Part shown: positions 16,647-25,775 of the stretch, piece after piece
Layout: each line of letters begins with the position of its first letter
Position numbering within the stretch: position 1 is the stretch's first letter
DNA from: Streptomyces durocortorensis
GTDB lineage: Bacteria; Actinomycetota; Actinomycetes; Streptomycetales; Streptomycetaceae
Assembly (NCBI RefSeq): GCF_031760065.1
Contig: NZ_CP134500.1
Coordinates: 3,906,001-3,970,000, forward strand
DNA length: 64,000 nt
Reading direction: 5' to 3'
Position numbers and translations under genes: made by a program
The notes under the pieces: generated by a model
Database searches by the model: none
Seen by the model: the letters and a program-made list of their open reading frames with translations, nothing else
What the model was told of the DNA's origin: nothing

Positions 16647-17936
16647 GTGCAACACCCCGAACCCCCGGCCCATTCCGATCTCGACGCGCGGGATTGGCCG
16701 CCGACCGCGATCCCCGGCATGCCCGGTCGGTACACGGGCGAATGGTCCGTCGCCGATGAAGCCGACGGGACCGGGAGGGCCTCGGCGGACATGCTTGCAG
16801 AGGAGGCGGCACCGATCCCCGAGCCGACCGCCGGGTCGAAGGTGCTGGACGAACTGCGTGGTCAGCTGGCGAAGTTCGTGATCCTGCCCTCGCCGGAGGC
16901 GCTGGACGCCGTCACGCTGTGGGTGGCGGCCACGCACCTGCAGACGGCGTGGCAGCACGCGCCGCGCCTCGCGGTCGTCGGCCCGGCGAAGCGGTGCGGT
17001 AAGTCGCGGCTCCTGGACGTGGTGACCGAGACCGTGCACGACCCGTTGATCACGGTCAACGCGTCTGCTGCCGCGGTGTTCCGGTCGATCACCGACGCCC
17101 CTCCGACCCTTCTGGTCGACGAGGCCGACACGCTCTTCGGGTCGGCGAAGGTGGCGGAGAAGAACGAGGAGATGCGTGGCCTGCTCAACGCCGGTCACCA
17201 GCGCAACCGCCCGACCCTGCGGGTCTCCGGCCCGAACCACGAGGTGGCGAAGTTCCCCACCTTCGCCATGGCCGCCCTCGCCGGGATCGGGGACCTACCG
17301 GACACGATCATGGACAGGTCGGTCGTGATCCGGATGCGCCGCCGGGGGCCGGGGGAGAAGGTCGCCGAGTTCCGCACCGTACGGGACACCCCCGCCCTGC
17401 ACGCCGTGCGGGACCGGCTCGTGGCCTGGCTCGGGCCGCTCTACGACACCGCCATGGGCCTCACCCCGCCCATGCCGGTCGAAGACCGGGCCGCCGACAC
17501 CTGGGAGCCGCTGGTCGCCGTCGCCGACCTCGCGGGCGGCACCTGGCCTGCTGCTGCCCGGGCCGCCTGCCTGGCCATGACGCGGCACGAGGCCGAGCAG
17601 GAACAGGACAACAGCGCCCTGAACCTCCGGCTTCTCGCCGACATCCGCCGCGCCTTCGCCGTCGAAGGTAACCCGGCCTTGCTCCGTACCGGCCGTCTCC
17701 TCAGCATCCTCAACGACGACACCGAGTCGCCCTGGCCGGAGTACAAGGACAAGGGCCTGACCGCACGCGGCCTGCAGCTCCTGCTGAGGGACTACGGCAT
17801 CAGCGCCTCCAGCCACCGCTTCCCCGGTGACTCCCAGGCCCGGGGCTTCACCCGCGAGCAGTTCGCCGACGCCTGGGCCCGCTACTGCCCTGAGCCTCCA
17901 CCGGCTGCCGAGCCACTGCTCCTGCCGACCCCATGA
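16647..17936 (+). CDS. DUF3631-type P-loop ATPase of the element backbone
   Basis: GTG 16647 is preceded by GAGGAG 7 bases upstream and gives 429 residues; the frame is open further up but crosses the hairpin region. A Walker A-like GPAKRCGKSR and Walker B PTLLVDEADTLF mark a P-loop ATPase, followed by a sensor-like region (DRSVVIRMRRR) and a C-terminal winged-helix-like region (TARGLQLLLRDYGI). This matches the DUF3631 family common in actinobacterial integrating elements, usually thought to act in DNA processing or replication. The exact activity is unknown. Confidence 0.85.
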   Translation: MQHPEPPAHSDLDARDWPPTAIPGMPGRYTGEWSVADEADGTGRASADMLAEEAAPIPEPTAGSKVLDELRGQLAKFVILPSPEALDAVTLWVAATHLQTAWQHAPRLAVVGPAKRCGKSRLLDVVTETVHDPLITVNASAAAVFRSITDAPPTLLVDEADTLFGSAKVAEKNEEMRGLLNAGHQRNRPTLRVSGPNHEVAKFPTFAMAALAGIGDLPDTIMDRSVVIRMRRRGPGEKVAEFRTVRDTPALHAVRDRLVAWLGPLYDTAMGLTPPMPVEDRAADTWEPLVAVADLAGGTWPAAARAACLAMTRHEAEQEQDNSALNLRLLADIRRAFAVEGNPALLRTGRLLSILNDDTESPWPEYKDKGLTARGLQLLLRDYGISASSHRFPGDSQARGFTREQFADAWARYCPEPPPAAEPLLLPTP

Positions 17937-17955
17937 CCGGCGTCTGACCCGGCAC

Positions 17956-18024
17956 GACCCGTCCCCACCCGCCCCGTCGCAGGTCAGGGCCGGGACGGGT
18001 CACCCGCCCGTGACGGGTCGTCCC
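17956..18024. repeat. GACGGGTC-type repeats between the DUF3631 and DUF2637 genes
   Basis: GACCCGTCCC (17956) is inverted relative to GGGACGGGTC (17992), and GACGGGTC recurs at 18012. Together they form a short inverted/direct repeat cluster. An operator or element replication/partition site is possible; no function can be assigned. Confidence 0.4.
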
Positions 18025-18137
18025 GATGTCGCAACCTCAACCCGTACCTGCTCCGACCAGGCACGCGACGGGTTGCGACAGGTCCCAGCCGGACACGGCC
18101 GAGCCCACCTTCCCTGACCCCTTGGAGTGCCCGCCCC

Positions 18138-18950
18138 TTGTCCTCGCCCAGCACCACCGCACCGCCCGAAACCGCACCGACAGCCCTTCCCGCCCTGATC
18201 CGCACGGGCGTCGCCCTGATGGCCGTGGCCGCCTTCGCGCTCTCCTACGACGCGCTGCGCCAGATGGCCGCCGCCAGCCACATCCACCGGGTGCTCACCT
18301 ACGCCTTCCCCCTCGTGATCGACGGCTTCATCGCTATCGGCGTCGGCGCCCTCCTGGTCATGCGCACCGCGCCCGTGAGGTCCCGCCGCTATGTGGGGGC
18401 GCTGGTCGGGGTCGCCACCATCACGAGCATCTGGGCCAACGTTCTGCACGCGGTCCGCCTCAACCAGCAGACCCACCGGGACGGACTCACGCTCGACAAC
18501 ATCACCGTCGGCGTCATCTCCGCCATCGCCCCGCTCGCCTTGGCCGGAGCCGTTCACTTCTACCTGATCGTCCAACGCCGACCCACGGAAACGGAGCCAC
18601 GAGAAGACCTCCGCCACATCACCGTGGACACCGATCCGGAACGTGGCGCGACAGCCATGGACGAGCCGATGGCCGACAAGAGGGACGTGGCTCAGGCCCC
18701 CGTCGGGCAAGTGGCTCAGTCCAGGAAGCCGAACGCCACCGGACATGCCCAGAAGGCGATCGTCACCTTCGAGCAGGCAGTCGAGATCGGACGCACCGCC
18801 TCCCTGGGACGTGGCGGGCGGGTATCCCGCCGCAAGGTCGAGGGGGCAATCCGCGACAAGGGATTCGGTGTCGGCCGCGAGCGCCTCGACCAAGTCAAGA
18901 GCTTCCTCCAGGAGGAACTCGACCAGAGCCGCGACGCCACTTCGACGTAG
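18138..18950 (+). CDS. DUF2637-type membrane protein (SpdB-like)
   Basis: TTG 18138 with GGAG about 10 bases upstream gives 270 residues. Four TM helices fill the first about 140 residues (starting LIRTGVALMAVAAFALSYDA and ending LAGAVHFYLIV). A linker and a C-terminal winged-helix-like segment (VSRRKVEGAIRDKGFGVG) follow. Proteins of this layout, with a DUF2637 membrane domain, are standard in actinobacterial plasmids and integrating elements and are thought to help intermycelial spread, as SpdB does. The helix at the end may bind element DNA (inference). Confidence 0.82.
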   Translation: MSSPSTTAPPETAPTALPALIRTGVALMAVAAFALSYDALRQMAAASHIHRVLTYAFPLVIDGFIAIGVGALLVMRTAPVRSRRYVGALVGVATITSIWANVLHAVRLNQQTHRDGLTLDNITVGVISAIAPLALAGAVHFYLIVQRRPTETEPREDLRHITVDTDPERGATAMDEPMADKRDVAQAPVGQVAQSRKPNATGHAQKAIVTFEQAVEIGRTASLGRGGRVSRRKVEGAIRDKGFGVGRERLDQVKSFLQEELDQSRDATST

Positions 18951-19124
18951 CTCGCCCCTCCGAACCTCGGCTGCTCGCCACAGGAAATCCCTGGGGCGAG
19001 CAGCCCTTCCCTCGCCGCAGTCGCCCGATCAGAGAGCCCTCACATGCACGAACAGCCCCTCCCCGATCCCCCTCAGGCCGTCCAGCACCCGGTCTCGACG
19101 CCAGCATCGGGCGCAGCAAGTTGT

Positions 19125-19190
19125 CGGGTAAGGAGTCCTTACCCGGCCTCCGCCCCCAGGGGCGCGGAGGCATCCGGCGCCGAGGGGGCG
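19125..19190 (+). other. Candidate oriT: three consecutive hairpins before mobC
   Basis: A perfect 10-bp inverted repeat with a 1-base centre (CGGGTAAGGA at 19125, TCCTTACCCG at 19136) is followed at once by a GCCTCCG/CGGAGGC hairpin with CCCC/GGGG inside (19147-19172) and a CCGGCGCC/GGCGCCGG hairpin (about 19175-19193). A palindrome immediately upstream of mobC and relaxase genes is the usual place for an origin of transfer. No nick site can be assigned by sequence alone. Confidence 0.5.
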
Positions 19191-19193
19191 CCG

Positions 19194-19631
19194 GTGTCGG
19201 CCGGCCCGGGGGAGCCGACTCGGGAAGAGACCTCGCAGTCGTCCGTGCCGCGTCGTCGTCTGCGTGAACCTACGCTGCGTGAGAAGCGCGTCCACCCGCG
19301 CTTCAGCGAGAACGAGTTCGCCCTCCTCGCGACCGCTGCCCGCCTGAGCCGCATGCCGGTCGGCGGCTACGTCGCCGAGACCTCGCTCGTCGCCGCCCGC
19401 TCCAACGACCCCGCTGGCGCGGTCGCCGACTACCGCGCCACGGTCAAGGTGCTGATGGCTGCCAACGGGCGGCTCGCCCAGGTCGGCAACAACCTCAACC
19501 AGCTCACCCGCCACCTCAACCAGGACGGCCCCTGGCCCGAAGCGGACCTCGTGCGGCGGCTGCTGAGCCACATCGAGGCGTCGGTCGCCGACGTGGACGT
19601 GGCCATCGCCCAAGTGACCTCAGGACGGTGA
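19194..19631 (+). CDS. MobC-like relaxosome accessory protein
   Basis: GTG 19194 with GAGGGGG 5 bases upstream gives 145 residues. An earlier start at ATG 19044 would translate the palindromic region, so I prefer the later one. A basic region (VPRRRLREPTLREKRVHPRF) with a ribbon-helix-helix-like N-terminus (SENEFALLATAARLSRMP) precedes the MobC hallmark NNLNQLTRHLN. MobC proteins bind oriT and help the relaxase nick DNA. It lies 4 bases upstream of the relaxase start, so the two are coupled. Confidence 0.82.
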   Translation: MSAGPGEPTREETSQSSVPRRRLREPTLREKRVHPRFSENEFALLATAARLSRMPVGGYVAETSLVAARSNDPAGAVADYRATVKVLMAANGRLAQVGNNLNQLTRHLNQDGPWPEADLVRRLLSHIEASVADVDVAIAQVTSGR

Positions 19632-19635
19632 CCTC

Positions 19636-21342
19636 GTGATACCGAAGATCATCCTCGGCAAGGGGGCACGCGCCACCCGCCGTCTGATCGGCTACCTGTA
19701 CGGGCCCGGCTCCGCCAACGAGCACACCGACCCCCACCTGGTGGCGTCCTGGAACGGCTTCGCCCCCGACCCCGGCCGCAGCCCCCACCGCAACCCCAGG
19801 AACGTCGAGGACCAACTCGCCGCGCAGCTTGACCAGCCCGTGAACATGCTCGGCGACAAGGCCCCGGCCACGACGGTGTGGCACTGCCCGGTCCGCGCCG
19901 CGCCCGAGGACCCGATCCTGACCGACGCCCAGTGGGCGGACATCGCCCGCCGGATCGTGGCTGCCGTCGCCATCGCCCCCGAAGGCGACGAGGAAGCCTG
20001 CCGCTGGGTCGCGGTTCGGCACGCCGACGACCACATCCACATCGCCGCCACCCTCGTCCGCCAGGACGGCCGCCGCCCCCGCCGCGACCACGACATCCGC
20101 GCCGTCCAGCGAGAAGCCCGCAAGATCGAGATCGACTTCGGCCTGCGCCGACTCAAGCCCGGTGACGGCACCGCTGCCAAACGCCCCACCAGCAAGGAGC
20201 ACTTCAAGACCAAACGCCAGGGCCAGGACACCACGACCCGCGAGATCCTGCGCCGCCGCGTCCGCCGCGCGGTGGCCGCAGCCTCCACCGAGACGGAGTT
20301 CTTCGCCCTGCTGGAAGCGACCGGCGTGAACGTGCGGCCCAAGACTGGACCGTCCGGCGACACTCTCGGCTACAGCGTCGCCCTGCCCGGCGACCTCAAC
20401 AAACACGGCGAACCGGTCTGGTTCTCCGGCTCCACTCTCGCCGGAGACCTCTCCCTGCCCAAAATCCGCCACCGCCTCACCACCACCGCTCCTGAACCGG
20501 TCACCGCGCGGTCGGCCGACCCCTGGCACCAGGCCACGGCCGCCACCGAACGCATCCCCGACCACCTCACCCACAGCAGCGACCACACCGCCCAGGGCCA
20601 GCTCGTCGCCCTCGGAGAAGCCCTCGATCTGCTGCCGCTCACCGCACCGGCCGAGGCGAAACGGGAACTCGAACGAGCCGCCACCGCCTTCGAGCGCGCC
20701 ACCCGCTCCCGCATCACCGCCGACCTCCACAGCACCCGCGTCCTGCGCCGCAGCATCCAGACCATCCTGCTCACCCCCGCCACAACACGCGACGGGACCG
20801 GACTGGCGATGCTGCTGGACGCCGTCCTCATCGCCGTGGCCTTCGCCCGGCACTGGCACCAAACCCACCAGCACGCCCAGCAGGAAGCCGCCGCCGAACA
20901 GACCCTCACCCACCTCCAGACCGCCTACGCCCACGTCGCCGTCCCGGTCCTGGACGGCATCGCCCGCCGCACCCCCGGCCCCCAGACCACACACCGCTAC
21001 GCCCGCCACCTTCAGCAAGCCGCCCCCGAGCACGCCGACCGCATCCTGAAAGACCCCGCCTGGGACTCCCTCGCCACCGTCCTCGCCGACGCCGAAACCG
21101 CCGGCCACAACCCCGCCACCCTCCTCGACCAGGCCCTCGGCCAACGCACCCTCGACGACGCCCGCAACCCCGCCCGCACCCTGACCTGGCGCATCCACCG
21201 CCTCGGCCAACGCCACACCCCCGGCCCTCGCGCCCAAGCCGCCATGGCCCGCAGCACCACACGACGCCCCGGCAATCCGATCCACCCTGAGACGGCCACG
21301 CCGGCCGCTGCACCGCAGCAGCCACATGTACGGCGACGTTGA
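19636..21342 (+). CDS. Relaxase / mobilization nuclease
   Basis: GTG 19636 gives 568 residues. The N-terminal about 180 residues form a relaxase domain of the MobA/VirD2 type: MIPKIILGKGARATRRLIGY at the start and the metal-binding histidines in RHADDHIHIAATLV (about 129-136). The catalytic Tyr is not obvious by eye. The rest is helical and Ala/Arg/His-rich. The protein would nick oriT and lead the strand into a recipient through helper machinery. The last about 45 residues (NPARTLTWRIHRLGQRH..AQAAMAR) have a decayed counterpart in element B at 33355. Confidence 0.9.
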   Translation: MIPKIILGKGARATRRLIGYLYGPGSANEHTDPHLVASWNGFAPDPGRSPHRNPRNVEDQLAAQLDQPVNMLGDKAPATTVWHCPVRAAPEDPILTDAQWADIARRIVAAVAIAPEGDEEACRWVAVRHADDHIHIAATLVRQDGRRPRRDHDIRAVQREARKIEIDFGLRRLKPGDGTAAKRPTSKEHFKTKRQGQDTTTREILRRRVRRAVAAASTETEFFALLEATGVNVRPKTGPSGDTLGYSVALPGDLNKHGEPVWFSGSTLAGDLSLPKIRHRLTTTAPEPVTARSADPWHQATAATERIPDHLTHSSDHTAQGQLVALGEALDLLPLTAPAEAKRELERAATAFERATRSRITADLHSTRVLRRSIQTILLTPATTRDGTGLAMLLDAVLIAVAFARHWHQTHQHAQQEAAAEQTLTHLQTAYAHVAVPVLDGIARRTPGPQTTHRYARHLQQAAPEHADRILKDPAWDSLATVLADAETAGHNPATLLDQALGQRTLDDARNPARTLTWRIHRLGQRHTPGPRAQAAMARSTTRRPGNPIHPETATPAAAPQQPHVRRR

Positions 21343-21443
21343 TCACGGTGGTCAGAGTGGTTCCCGTCATAGACGTCCGGCCTCGCAGAAGCAGCCAGTG
21401 ATCCTTGTGCGCCTGGGCAGCTGGCTCCCGTATCGTCGCCCAG

Positions 21444-22490
21444 GTGACCGACGCGAACGTGGCGGGCAGAACGCACATCCCCGTAGACGATCTTGCCGAG
21501 TTGATCAAAGTGTTCGACATCGGCGAGGTGCTGGATCGGCGGCACTTGGCCGATGGCCTGATGAACGTGAACTGGCGGCTGGACACCCCGGTCGGGAGGT
21601 TCGCCCTCAAGCGGGTCACGGATGTGCCGATCGACCGGCTCCGGCGCAACCTCGCGGTCCTCCCCGTCCTCGTTTCGCACGGCGTCCCCGTACACGTTCC
21701 GCTACCCACCGTTTCGGGCGATGTGATCGCCGAAGTCGGCGGCAGCGGCTATTGCCTGTTCCCCTGGTCGGACGGGGAACACGTGCGTGGAATCGACCTG
21801 CCCTTGTCGCAGGTGTCCGAACTCGGCGCACACCTCGCGCGGCTCCATGCGGTACTGAACCGCGCCGCCGAGGGCGCAGGGCTGCCCGCCGTGCCGCCAT
21901 CGGTCACCGCGGAGGTGACGGAGGCCGGGCGAGCCGTGGAGACGGCCGATCGGCTTGCGGGGGCGGTGCCGACCGGGGGTGTCGGCGACGTCTTCGACGT
22001 GGCCGCGTCCGCTGCCCTCGAAGAGCGCAAGCTCCTTCTCGACAAGCACGCCCACCTGCGCCCCGAGGGGGAAGTCCATGCGGGGCCACACGGTTGGACC
22101 CACGGTGACTTTCAGTACCGGAACCTCCTCTGGGCGAGTGGTGAGCTGGTCGCGGTTCTGGACTGGGACCGACTGGGCATTCGTTCGTACGCGGAGGAAG
22201 TCGTGCGTACGGCGCAGGTGCAGTTCGGTGTGAAAGGTGTTTTCGACCTGGAGCGGGTGTCGGCGTTCACGGCCGGCTACCGGTCGGTGATCCGGCTGGA
22301 GCCGGCCGTACTGGTCGATGCCGCCCGACGGCTGTGGTGGAAGCGGATGACGGACTTCTGGCAGCTCGAATTCCACTACGACCGGGGTGACCACTCCTGC
22401 GACGACCTCTTCCTTGCCGACGAGGCACTCCTGCACTGGTGGACGGAGCGGCTCGACGCGGTGGAGCGGGCGTTCGCCGGGACTGTCTAG
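21444..22490 (+). CDS. Phosphotransferase of the APH/choline-kinase fold
   Basis: GTG 21444 (VTDANVAGRTH) gives 348 residues; the frame is open back to 21405. Motifs of the aminoglycoside phosphotransferase family are visible: FALKRV with the ATP-binding Lys, the catalytic loop HGDFQYRNLLW (about residue 219) and VLDWDRLG with the metal-binding Asp. The substrate may be an antibiotic, a sugar or another small molecule. It is the first cargo gene after the relaxase and converges on the glycosyltransferase operon; its stop overlaps the end of the GT4 gene by 3-4 bases (CTAG). Confidence 0.85.
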   Translation: MTDANVAGRTHIPVDDLAELIKVFDIGEVLDRRHLADGLMNVNWRLDTPVGRFALKRVTDVPIDRLRRNLAVLPVLVSHGVPVHVPLPTVSGDVIAEVGGSGYCLFPWSDGEHVRGIDLPLSQVSELGAHLARLHAVLNRAAEGAGLPAVPPSVTAEVTEAGRAVETADRLAGAVPTGGVGDVFDVAASAALEERKLLLDKHAHLRPEGEVHAGPHGWTHGDFQYRNLLWASGELVAVLDWDRLGIRSYAEEVVRTAQVQFGVKGVFDLERVSAFTAGYRSVIRLEPAVLVDAARRLWWKRMTDFWQLEFHYDRGDHSCDDLFLADEALLHWWTERLDAVERAFAGTV

Positions 22491-23524
22491 TTCTGGATAC
22501 CGAGTTCCAGAAGTTGGGGAAGGCACGGTCGCGTGAACCGGGTCGCCCGGCGCCGGGCCCTTGTTCCCAGGCCCTCGCAGTCGGCGTTCCGGATCTCTTG
22601 CGTCCATGCCTCAGGGCCGGCGGTGCCGGGCAAGACAATGCCCGCGTCGCCGATCGCTTCAGGGATGCCGCCCCGATTGGTCCCGATGCTCGGGACCCTG
22701 TGCAGCGCAGCTTCGATGATCACGCGAGGGAAGGCGTCCTCTACGACGGACGGGACCAGCAGCAGGCGGTGGCTCCGGTACAGGGGCCCCATGTCGTACA
22801 CGCGGGGCACGTACGTCACGTTCCGGTGCGCGGCGAAGTCGGCGGCCGTGTCCCACCAGCCTTCGACCAGGGTGAAGTGCTGTTCCGGCATGAGGCGGAT
22901 GAGTTGATGGAGCAGATCCGAGCCCTTGGCGGGGATGGGATTGATCATCAGTACGGACGTGGAGCGGTTCTCGTCGGTGCTCGGCCCAGGTGGAGCGAAC
23001 GGCGGGTACATCACGGCAAGGCGGGTTCCGGCGGCGTGAGGTGCGCGTGCCCGGACGAACTCCGACACGGCGAAGCCGTAGTGGGGTCGGCCGGCGAGGA
23101 CGCTCAGACCCGTGGCGGAGACGGAATGCAGGAGGCCGGCGACGAGTGTGGTCGAACGGGCTTGTACGGCGAGCTGCGCCGAGCCTTCCTGCGAGGTGAA
23201 GACGACGTCGGGACGGAGCGTGCTCAGCAGGCTCCCAAACGCGTGCTCCACGTTGTTCTGCGTCAACGCGGAGCACGCGACCCCGTTCCACCGGTAGTGC
23301 AGGGCACCCGCTTCCTCGTCGTACGGGACGCGATGCAGGTCCAGGTGGGCGCGCATTTCCGGGAGCTGGGTCCTCCCGTTCCAGGGGGCTTCGTGCGACC
23401 CGAGGTAGGTGACGTGCCAGCCCGAGGAGGCGAGTTCTTCGGCGAGGAGTTGCTGGGTGACCTCGGCGCCGCCGATGAGGAACGGCGGCGGGGTGCGGCG
23501 CCAGGCGAAGAGGGCGGTGGGCAC
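22487..23524 (-). CDS. Glycosyltransferase family 4-like protein
   Basis: GTG 23524 gives 345 residues. The GT-B fold is indicated by an N-terminal acceptor domain (FLIGGAEVTQQLLAEELASSG with Gly-Gly near the start) and a C-terminal nucleotide-sugar domain (PIPAKGSDLL, then VPSVVEDAFPRVIIEA and GGIPEAIGDAG with the EX7E-type glutamates). The enzyme probably transfers a sugar from an NDP-sugar onto a small acceptor in the cytoplasm. It is the last gene of the minus-strand operon from GT8, 6 bases after the P-loop kinase gene. Donor and acceptor are unknown. Confidence 0.85.
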   Translation of the reverse strand: MPTALFAWRRTPPPFLIGGAEVTQQLLAEELASSGWHVTYLGSHEAPWNGRTQLPEMRAHLDLHRVPYDEEAGALHYRWNGVACSALTQNNVEHAFGSLLSTLRPDVVFTSQEGSAQLAVQARSTTLVAGLLHSVSATGLSVLAGRPHYGFAVSEFVRARAPHAAGTRLAVMYPPFAPPGPSTDENRSTSVLMINPIPAKGSDLLHQLIRLMPEQHFTLVEGWWDTAADFAAHRNVTYVPRVYDMGPLYRSHRLLLVPSVVEDAFPRVIIEAALHRVPSIGTNRGGIPEAIGDAGIVLPGTAGPEAWTQEIRNADCEGLGTRARRRATRFTRPCLPQLLELGIQN

Positions 23525-23530
23525 CGGCGA

Positions 23531-24145
23531 TCACCTGGCCCAGAAGGAGACGAGGGCTTCTACGGCCTGGGCGACGTCGTCCGGGTCGGCGGCCGCGTCC
23601 AGGACGGTGAGTTCTCGTGTCACGGGTTGTCGGGCCGTGTGGACGAAGTAGTCGTGGGCGTGGTCCAGGAAGGCGGGTTCGTGGAGGAAGTAGTCGGACT
23701 CGGCAGCCGTATGCCCAGCGGCCTTGCGCCGCAGGTGGAGGGATTCGGCCGGAACGTCGAGGTAGAGGGTGTGGTCGGGCCGGAGGAACGGGAGTGCCTG
23801 GAGTCGGTGGTGGAGCTGGTGGTGGACGCCGTACCCGAACAGGGCGTCCAGGGCGTACGCGTGGGCGAGGAGCGTGTCCACGGAACGGTCGAGGATCACC
23901 AGGCGTCTGCCGCTCGCGGCGGCCTCGGAGACTCTGGTGGTCTCGATCTCCATGAACCTCTCGAAGGCGCCGAGTTGAGCAGCCGCAGAGGCGGTGCGGG
24001 CCGGGGGGATGTCGTCGCGGTGGCTGATGTGCTTGACGTAGCAGTCGGAGACGAACGCCCGGGTGCCGAGGGCGGTGCGGCGCAGGTGGCGTATCGCCGT
24101 GGACTTCCCGGCGTACGAGGGTCCCTCTAGGGCGACGATCAGCAC
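23531..24145 (-). CDS. P-loop kinase, thymidylate/deoxynucleoside kinase-like
   Basis: GTG 24145 gives 204 residues. Walker A GPSYAGKST is near the N-terminus (VALEGPSYAGKSTAIRHL), and LVILDRSVDTLLAHAYALD carries the DRS motif seen in thymidylate and deoxynucleoside kinases. It is too divergent to be the housekeeping dTMP kinase and sits in a sugar operon, so it may phosphorylate a nucleoside or nucleotide-like intermediate (inference). Its start overlaps the PIG-L stop by 7 bases. Confidence 0.78.
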   Translation of the reverse strand: MLIVALEGPSYAGKSTAIRHLRRTALGTRAFVSDCYVKHISHRDDIPPARTASAAAQLGAFERFMEIETTRVSEAAASGRRLVILDRSVDTLLAHAYALDALFGYGVHHQLHHRLQALPFLRPDHTLYLDVPAESLHLRRKAAGHTAAESDYFLHEPAFLDHAHDYFVHTARQPVTRELTVLDAAADPDDVAQAVEALVSFWAR

Positions 24146-25047
24146 GACGGCTCCGTTCGGTAGAAGCGTTCGGCGTAGAGGCCGGGTGGGTCGACGAGGC
24201 CGGGGAGGTCGACGGCCGTGGTGAAGGCGTGCCGGATCGGCCGGTACATCTTCCGGGCCGGGTGCATCTGGGAGCCGTGCATTCGCAGGACGGTGACCTT
24301 GTCCAAGACCACGTCGGTGATGTCAACAGGCTCGGGGCGCATCGTCGCCCCCGTACGCGTACGGAAGAGGTGCTGGTCGCAGCCGGCGAGCGCATACGTG
24401 GACCAGAAGGCGAGGTCCTCCCAGAACCAGCGGCACCCGAGACGAACGGCCGCCTCGTGGACGAGGAGGTGGTCGGGGTGGCGGGTGACGGCGGCGGGCG
24501 CGAGGAGTTCGGCGCCGGGGTGGGCGGCGGCGATCCGGTGGAGTTCCTCCGTGATCCGGTCGAGTCTCTCAGGGGCGTAGGGCAGGTACGGAGGGTCGGC
24601 GTCCTTGTGGCCGAGGAGGTACCGGCGGGCGCCGAACGGTGCGAGCGCGGCGGCACCCTCGCAGTCGCGCAGTCCAGACACCGCTTCGATGTCGGTGTAC
24701 GTGGTCTCCAGGGCGGGGTGAACGCTGCGGGAGCGGGTGAAGACGGTCACGACGGTGAGCGGTCGGGGGCGGGCGAGGAAGGTGCCGGAGGCGGACAGGG
24801 CGAAGTCGTCGTGGTGGGGTTCGACGACGAGGACCGGGCGGCCGGCGGGGGTGCGGGCCTCGATGTAGTAGGGGACGCGGGTGTGAGGTGCGGTCACCTC
24901 CAGGACGTGGTGGTCGTGGGCGTGGTGGCGGTCGGCGAGCTGCCGGGTGTGCTCCTCGTGGGCGCGGTGGAGGTCGTCGGGGAAGGTGTAGATGCCGTGG
25001 CCGTCCGGCACGGGCAAGGGCGGGCGCACAGGGGACTCCTTCGTCAT
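24139..25047 (-). CDS. PIG-L family (LmbE-like) deacetylase
   Basis: ATG 25047 lies in an ATGA overlap with the GT2 gene and gives 302 residues. The zinc-site signature VEPHHDDFALSASG (HxDD) is followed by a TRHPDHLLVHEAA histidine box, both typical of PIG-L/LmbE N-acetylglucosaminyl deacetylases such as MshB. The enzyme likely removes an acetyl group from an amino sugar glycoside made by one of the neighbouring glycosyltransferases (inference). N-terminal about 70 residues (His-rich: DRHHAHDHHVLE) are an extra segment before the core domain. Confidence 0.87.
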   Translation of the reverse strand: MTKESPVRPPLPVPDGHGIYTFPDDLHRAHEEHTRQLADRHHAHDHHVLEVTAPHTRVPYYIEARTPAGRPVLVVEPHHDDFALSASGTFLARPRPLTVVTVFTRSRSVHPALETTYTDIEAVSGLRDCEGAAALAPFGARRYLLGHKDADPPYLPYAPERLDRITEELHRIAAAHPGAELLAPAAVTRHPDHLLVHEAAVRLGCRWFWEDLAFWSTYALAGCDQHLFRTRTGATMRPEPVDITDVVLDKVTVLRMHGSQMHPARKMYRPIRHAFTTAVDLPGLVDPPGLYAERFYRTEPSC

Positions 25048-25775
25048 CGCACGGTGGTCTCGTACCAGTGGCGCCACTTGCGGGGCGACCGGAGGCGCAG
25101 ACGGGCGGTCACGGGGTTCTGCCACCAGAGCATCCGCAGGCTCGACCACTGGTCGTAGCGGCGGGTCGACGGACGTACGCGCAGTTCGTCGAGGATCGTC
25201 ACGGGGCGGCCGGTGGCCTGGCCGTGTGTGGTGAGCCGGGCGAAGAACTCCACGTCCTCGCTCATGAACAGGTCGTCCCGGTACCCGCCGATGCGGTGGA
25301 AGGCGTCGGCGGTGCAGAACTGGTTGACGCCCTGGGCTCCCCCGCGCCGGGTGCGGTGGTGATCCCAATAGGCGCACAGCAGGCGGGCGCCGAGACGTTC
25401 GGGCGTGTAGAGCGGAGGAATGGCTCCGCCGACGGCCCCGGCGTTCATGGCGGCTGCAGCTGCGGTGACCGCCTCTAGGGGAAGGGCTACGTCGGCGTCG
25501 GTGAAGAACAGCCGATCGCCGCGGGCGGCGGTCGCTCCGGTGTTGCGGACCCGGCCGATGCTGCGGACGGTCTCGGTCACGACGCGGACGCCGAAGGAGG
25601 CGGCCGTGTCGGCGGTGGCGTCGGTGCTGGCGTTGTTGACGACGATCACCTCCCCCATGTGGCCCGTGGCCTCCTCCCAGCGGGCGAGCGAGGTGAGGAC
25701 GGAGGGGAGGTAGCGGGGCAGGTAGGCGGCCTCGTTGTAGGCCGGGATCACCACCGACAGGGCAGGTGTGGTCAT
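25044..25775 (-). CDS. Glycosyltransferase family 2
   Basis: ATG 25775 gives 243 residues of a GT-A glycosyltransferase: SVVIPAYNEAAYLPRYLPSV at the start, VIVVNNASTDATADTA, FFTDADVALP with the DxD-type metal-binding Asp residues, and MSEDVEFFARL with the catalytic ED. No TM segments are present, so it acts in the cytoplasm. It overlaps both neighbours by 4 bases (GTGA/ATGA), showing tight operon packing. The acceptor is unknown. Confidence 0.88.
   Translation of the reverse strand: MTTPALSVVIPAYNEAAYLPRYLPSVLTSLARWEEATGHMGEVIVVNNASTDATADTAASFGVRVVTETVRSIGRVRNTGATAARGDRLFFTDADVALPLEAVTAAAAAMNAGAVGGAIPPLYTPERLGARLLCAYWDHHRTRRGGAQGVNQFCTADAFHRIGGYRDDLFMSEDVEFFARLTTHGQATGRPVTILDELRVRPSTRRYDQWSSLRMLWWQNPVTARLRLRSPRKWRHWYETTVR

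Noticed and set aside
16141-21342. Element A as a self-transmissible AICE
   Set aside because: No FtsK/SpoIIIE-type TraB or T4SS genes were found anywhere between the att sites, so mobilizable is the safer call.
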